DNA of 25,187 bases from Nephromyces sp. MM_2019 (Eukaryota > Apicomplexa > Aconoidasida > Nephromycida). Under the pieces are notes generated by a model that did not search any database, was not told the origin of the DNA, and saw only the letters and a list, made by a program, of their open reading frames with translations. The stretch spans positions 1 through 25,187 of the forward strand of contig JADHZB010000438.1 of the NCBI GenBank assembly GCA_015657535.1, in the 5' to 3' direction. Numbering within the stretch: the stretch's first letter is position 1; every line of letters begins with the position of its first letter. Both the position numbers and the translations under genes were made by a program. Positions 20,592-25,187 of the stretch are shown one piece after another.

Positions 20592-22549
20592 ATATATAAA
20601 TAGTTAGATAGGTTTAATTATATATTCTAAATTAACAACATTTCTTAAGTTTTTCATTGTTTATCTCTGTTAAAAGTGTGTAAATATTGGGGAAATATAT
20701 AGGTATACGATTTTAAAAATTTCATGTAAATTTTGAGTTGGGTATGATTATTGTAATTTCTAGTTTTTTAATTTGTTTTGAACTTATTGGATTATTTTGA
20801 GAAAATAATGGAATTAAAATTTATAATATGTATAAATAATGAATATGTTTAATGTGTAATTTTACATTACAACTATGAATGAATTCAATTATAATTTATA
20901 AACAATTGAAGAAGTGTTTAGATGTTTTCTGAATATTTTATTTCCATGAAACTCAAAATTATAAAATTGTTTGTTTTATTTTAGACATCTGTAAGCATTG
21001 GAGATATCTGATCTGAAAATATCTGAGGAGTAATTTCAATGATTATTTGTAAATTTTTGAAACCATGTGTACTCATCACCAAAATATATATTAGAATTAT
21101 TTACTGTGTACCTTAACAAGACTAGATCTAAATGTGCTTTATCTACATTGGTGTGGAAGGATATTTTTATGTACATTTTAAACAATTTGATGTATACATA
21201 TCTATTTGTAGCAAAAGTGAGGGTGCTATTTATTTATTATGTCATTAGTTCGATATATTTATTTTGTTTTTACAGCTTATTTATTTGGATACTGATTTAT
21301 TTATAATTACCTATCACCTATGTGTCCTTATCTAGATATTCGATATTTCTTAATATTATATATATCAAATTTGTTTATTGAATACTTATGTATATATTTA
21401 CACATTTATATGTTTAATATTGTAAATTGTTATTTCAAACCCTTGTATTGGGTATATATAGTTTTAAATAATTATGATTTAACATTTTTGTATTGAATAT
21501 ATATTTTATTGATATGTTATTTAGATTGTGGTTTTTGAATTTGATATGTGTTTGTCTTGTATAAATAATTTTATAAATATATATGGTATATTATAATTGT
21601 TTATATAATCTAAATTTAATTTTATTTACACAAAAAAAGTACTTTAAAGTTATAGCTCTATAGGAATATGATTTGCATATATATTATGTGTATATTTATA
21701 ATCTTGAATTATTAGATTTCAAGTATGATTTTTAAATAAAATAAACTTGAAGTTTATATTATATTTAAACATATAATAAATCTATTAATATATCAACTGT
21801 TAAGCACATATATATATATATATATATATATATGTATAGGTAGATAAGAGTGTACTTATGTATATTTTTTTTGAAGACTGTAAATAAAACTTATGTAAAG
21901 TGGATAATATGCAGATTAACTTCAAAATTTGAAAATAATTAATTTTTAAAATATATATGTTAAATTTGTGTCTCAAAGTATAGAAAAATAGTCAGGTAAG
22001 TAGTAGATAAAATGTTTCCGGTTGTGCAAATCTTATATGATGTATATGTATACATACATTATAATTTAAACATTTCTAAAGACCATAATAGCCTATTTGT
22101 TTCTCAATATGATGTAGAAGTAAAGTAACAATACATTTAAATATATACATATTGATATAGTTTTTCATAGAAATATATATACTGCATGGAAAAAATAGAT
22201 ATATATCTATATATACATAGAAAGTGTGTGTATGAGCCTAATGTTTTGATTACTAATATACCTACTATGTTTCTTACTCCTTAATTGTATTATTATCTTT
22301 TGAATGACATGTTATATCTATATTTCCTCTAGCTTAGGTGTAAAAATTAAATATTTGTTCACACTAGAAGTTATACAATTGAGCAATTAAAATTTACCTT
22401 GTTTTATTTTTTTTTTAAAATTATTCCTAAGATTTCAAATAATGCAACTCATATTTACACTCGTTATTGTGACATACAAGTATTCCTGTTAGAATTATAT
22501 TTAGTAAATAATATATATAACCTTCTATATAACAATTCACTTATAATCA
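20592..22549. other. divergent spacer between the POC1-like gene and the acidic-protein gene
   Basis: Very AT-rich sequence with stops in all frames, holding the promoters of both flanking genes. A pure (TA)n run lies at about 21808-21833. TG/CA runs are sparse here compared with 9.9-20.6 kb. The open frame at 21067-21306 encodes only Ile/Tyr/Phe/Leu-rich sequence typical of AT noise. No element can be named. Confidence 0.55.
21808..21833. repeat. (TA)n microsatellite
   Basis: About 26 bases of alternating TA in the divergent spacer. Confidence 0.9.
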
Positions 22550-23191
22550 ATGGAGCATAATCAAAATGCTGACAACGTCAACAGTGATGATGACACTGGA
22601 GATTCACTATTGGATGATATGATCTCACAAATGTATTCTCAATATGATAAATTATCTGCCAAAGGTTTTCCCTCTGTTTCATCACTATCTACTGGTACTA
22701 CAAAAGATAAAGCGAATCCTCAAGATCTACTCGAAAATGAAACAACAAAACAAACACCAGACCCAACAACCACCACAAATGACCAACAACCAGACACGAA
22801 AAATTTTAGCATCTCAAACCCTACAAATAGTTCATTGCAGCCAGATTCAAACAATCAAGAGGATTCAATACCATCAGAAACCCCTATACTATTCACTCAA
22901 TTCCTAGAGAAGCTACTTCCGTCCACAGATTTATCAAATGATCACAAGTCTGCACTCATCGAGATGTCAAGATCTTTGGGCCCACAACTCGAACAATTAG
23001 AACAACTCTTTGGTTCTACAACTGATGAAGACTTGGAGAGTATGATGAATGAAGCCGAAGGTATTTTCAAAGATGAAAAATCTGGCTTAAATATGGACGA
23101 ACTTTCTGAATCAAGTATGCTAACTGAAATGGCTAAATTCTTCAACCCAGAGGGTGAAATGACTGAATTCTTCAACACAGTGAACAAATAA
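22550..23191 (+). CDS. acidic, N/Q/S/T-rich protein of unknown function (213 aa)
   Basis: Single-exon frame with an in-frame TAA two codons before the ATG and a TAA end, so both ends are well supported. I do not recognise it securely. Its codon usage and composition look coding and unlike the AT noise around it. Residues 12-32 are acidic and probably helical (DDDTGDSLLDDMISQ, with YDKLSAKGFP). Residues 45-110 are low-complexity, rich in Thr, Asn, Gln and Pro. Residues 112-213 are amphipathic and acidic (FTQFLEKLLP, LGPQLEQLEQLFG, DEDLESMMNEAEG, EMTEFFNTVNK). There is no signal peptide, membrane segment or Cys/His metal site. The layout (short acidic N-terminal helix, disordered linker, helical C-terminus) faintly recalls the peroxisomal import receptor Pex19, but the Pex19 core motif and C-terminal CaaX box are absent. 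Treat as hypothetical. Confidence 0.75.
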   Translation: MEHNQNADNVNSDDDTGDSLLDDMISQMYSQYDKLSAKGFPSVSSLSTGTTKDKANPQDLLENETTKQTPDPTTTTNDQQPDTKNFSISNPTNSSLQPDSNNQEDSIPSETPILFTQFLEKLLPSTDLSNDHKSALIEMSRSLGPQLEQLEQLFGSTTDEDLESMMNEAEGIFKDEKSGLNMDELSESSMLTEMAKFFNPEGEMTEFFNTVNK

Positions 23192-25060
23192 TTCACATCT
23201 CAAAATAATTACTAGTCTCATATACAATTCACTACACAAAAAACTCTCGATGAGATCAAACGTAATTCCGGGCAATTTGTACAATTTACTATAACATTAC
23301 TTGAAACTTTATACATCTAATAAGCTATACTATTATTTATTCCTTATTTACCTTTTTATCACAAAATTATAGATTTTACTGGTGCATTGATATGATTTAC
23401 ATGAGAGAAATATCATGCTTTCACACACGTCTAATTCTTTGTATTATCTTATAATCCACAAAATCAAATAGTGATCCGAAAAATGTATTTGGAATATTTT
23501 ACTCCCAAATATAAATATATATTATATTTGAGAGGATTTTTTTATTTACTTTGGAGTTTTTTCAGTCATACCAAAATGATTAATTTATGATTTATTTATC
23601 TTTACTTAATACATATTGGCTGTTATTTTACAGTTTGAAAACTTCAATTTGTATAACTCCATACTATGTAATTATGATAATAAAAATACCCCTTTTATTA
23701 TTTCCCAATTTTCAACAGATACATATGAATTTAATTAAAAATAAAATTTTAAGGTATAGATACACTGTGGAACATCAAAGTCCTGGAAATTATAACAAAA
23801 TTTCGAAAATAATAAACCTAATTAATAATGATAACACATATATTATTCAAGTAAGGACAAAATCAGTTAATGAAAATATAAAAATGTCTTCTTAATTATA
23901 TAACTATTATAAAGTAATTATTAAACAATCTGAATATATAAATTATATATATTTGTATATTCCAACAATATCTAGAATGAATAGATATTTCGCATATAAA
24001 CTTTTATGTAAAAGAAAATTTCATATAATTCATATCAATTTATAGTTTAAACAATATAAATTAACTTTAAACTCTGTTTCACTCTAACGCACTTTTTTAT
24101 CTATATAAAACGATTAATATTTATTTAAATATAATAATAGTTATATGAGTAAAAATCAATAATAAGTGTTTATAGGAAATTTAACTTGGTTTGTATATAT
24201 TGTCAGTTCATTAATATATATTATAATACGATATAGAGTAATAATATATTTAAGAGATAGTTTTATAGCTATATATACGTATGTTTAAGGAGATGTATAC
24301 ATTTTTATTAATTATATCATTGTTTTATAATATATATATATTTATATATATTTATGAATGTGTGTGTGTGTTTTTTGGTATGTGTGTGTAAGTTTGATAA
24401 CTTTAAGTTGCGAAAAAACTTTAATATCTTAAAAATAAATAAAAAAATGTAGTTTACTTTTTTTATATTATGATTGTTTATTTTTTTATGTTAATATATT
24501 ATTTTTTACTTTTACTATTATTTTATTTTAAAAAACTATGTGTACAAATAAAATTAATTATATAAAAATTCAAGGGAAAAATTTCTATTCTAAAAATAGA
24601 TATTTTTATTTTATTTATATAATTGATATACTCATCAACAAAAAATGATGAAAATTTTATGAATGAATATTTATCTATATTTGTATTATATACACATAAC
24701 CTCAAAACATAATATGATTTCTAAAATAGGTTGTTGTAGATCTAAATGTGAATATAATGATGCTCAATAATAAGTATAAAAGAAATTAATACGATAATAA
24801 ATTTTCAATTTATATATACAACAAGAAAAAAAAAAATAATTGATGTGTATGTGTATAAAAGTATATGTGTGTGTATATTAATGATTATGTGTGTATATTA
24901 ATGTGCGTTTATATTAATGATTGTGTATATATTAATGATTGTGTATATATTAGTGTGTGTGTATATTAATGATTGTGTGTGTATATTAATGATTGTGTGT
25001 GTATATTAATGAATGTATATATTATATATATATATATATAAATATATATGTATATATAAT
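23192..25060. other. convergent spacer between the acidic-protein gene and the transhydrogenase
   Basis: Extremely AT-rich. It must contain two 3' ends. The open frame at 23587-23895 lacks any recognisable motif and has typical noise composition (Ile, Tyr, Asn, Lys). A short (TG)n run lies at about 24358-24372, and the minisatellite at 24861-25020 sits just past the transhydrogenase stop codon. Nothing else supported. Confidence 0.55.
24861..25020. repeat. TG / TATATTAATG minisatellite, 8 copies
   Basis: The core TATATTAATG (one copy TATATTAGTG) recurs with its TATATTA starting at 24874, 24894, 24910, 24928, 24946, 24962, 24982 and 25002. Spacing is 16-20 bases, set by the number of TG or TA pairs between cores. 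It lies 40-190 bases downstream of the transhydrogenase stop, within its probable 3' UTR or terminator region, followed by (TA)n to about 25058. Confidence 0.9.
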
Positions 25061-25187
25061 TTATGCAAATCTCTCTTTGACTTGGCTAAGTAATTTTTCC
25101 GTCATTTCTTTTGCATCACCCAACAACATTTGTGTGTTTGGTTTATAAAAAACAGGGTTATCTAAATCTGCATAACCTGATCCCATT
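25061..25187 (-). CDS. NAD(P) transhydrogenase, C-terminal end of the NADP-binding domain III (partial)
   Basis: Proton-translocating transhydrogenase couples the proton gradient to making NADPH from NADH, in the mitochondrial inner membrane of most eukaryotes that have it. The minus strand from the window edge to TAA at 25063-25061 reads [17 protein letters not shown], then [13 protein letters not shown] and a short charged end. These are hallmark motifs of domain III: GYA-x-x-(D/Q)NP-x-(F/Y)(Y/F)K-x-NT, and M-x-(F/L)GDAK, which contacts NADP. About 41 residues are present. The ATG at 25186 aligns with an internal position of the family and is not the start. The rest lies beyond the window. 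Ending in domain III fits the animal/fungal domain order or a separate beta subunit. Confidence 0.92.
   Translation of the reverse strand, partial: MGSGYADLDNPVFYKPNTQMLLGDAKEMTEKLLSQVKERFA

Noticed and set aside
22550..23191. Naming the acidic protein Pex19
   Set aside because: Only the general layout fits. The conserved Pex19 core and the C-terminal prenylation box are missing.
23587..23895. 102-residue plus-strand frame
   Set aside because: AT-noise composition, no recognisable domain, and not joined to the upstream acidic gene by a plausible splice.
24861..25020. Regularly spaced repeat resembling a CRISPR array
   Set aside because: The spacers are themselves TG/TA repeats, the unit is only 16-20 bases, and the host is a eukaryote; it is a minisatellite.

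Overview
This is an AT-rich nuclear segment of a eukaryote. It carries six protein-coding genes, five of them complete. Four are interrupted by short GT-AG introns of about 90-550 bases, with 23 inferred introns in all. The six reading frames all end in TAA and use the standard code. A POC1-like centriole/basal-body WD40 protein points to an organism with basal bodies or flagella. The end of a proton-translocating NAD(P) transhydrogenase points to a conventional energised organelle membrane. This fits a unicellular protist or early-branching lineage, but I cannot name the taxon.

Layout, left to right: a 3.7 kb AT/TG-rich intergenic region; importin alpha (+, 3690-6167, 6 exons); a 1.5 kb convergent spacer; a PDCD2L/Tsr4-family protein (-, 7712-9315, 3 exons); a 1.75 kb divergent spacer; SDA1 (+, 11068-16922, 13 exons); a 0.7 kb convergent spacer; the POC1-like protein (-, 17650-20591, 5 exons); a 2 kb divergent spacer; an unrecognised acidic protein of 213 aa (+, 22550-23191, 1 exon); a 1.9 kb convergent spacer ending in a TG/TATTAATG minisatellite; and the C-terminus of an NNT-type transhydrogenase (-, 25061 to the window edge). 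The genes alternate strand without exception.

Functionally, SDA1 (pre-60S maturation and export) and the PDCD2L/Tsr4 protein (chaperone of 40S protein uS5) are divergently arranged around one spacer. Importin alpha, which brings ribosomal proteins and assembly factors into the nucleus, lies next to them. The POC1-like protein, the acidic protein and the transhydrogenase have no obvious link to this theme.

The most striking non-genic feature is pervasive (TG)n/(CA)n sequence. It fills the introns of SDA1 and the POC1-like gene, supplies some of their splice donors and acceptors, and spills into exons as His-Thr codons at positions where the SDA1 family is conserved. Importin alpha and the PDCD2L gene are almost free of it. 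All exon structures were inferred by hand from splice signals, reading phase and remembered family motifs; no alignment or RNA data were available.
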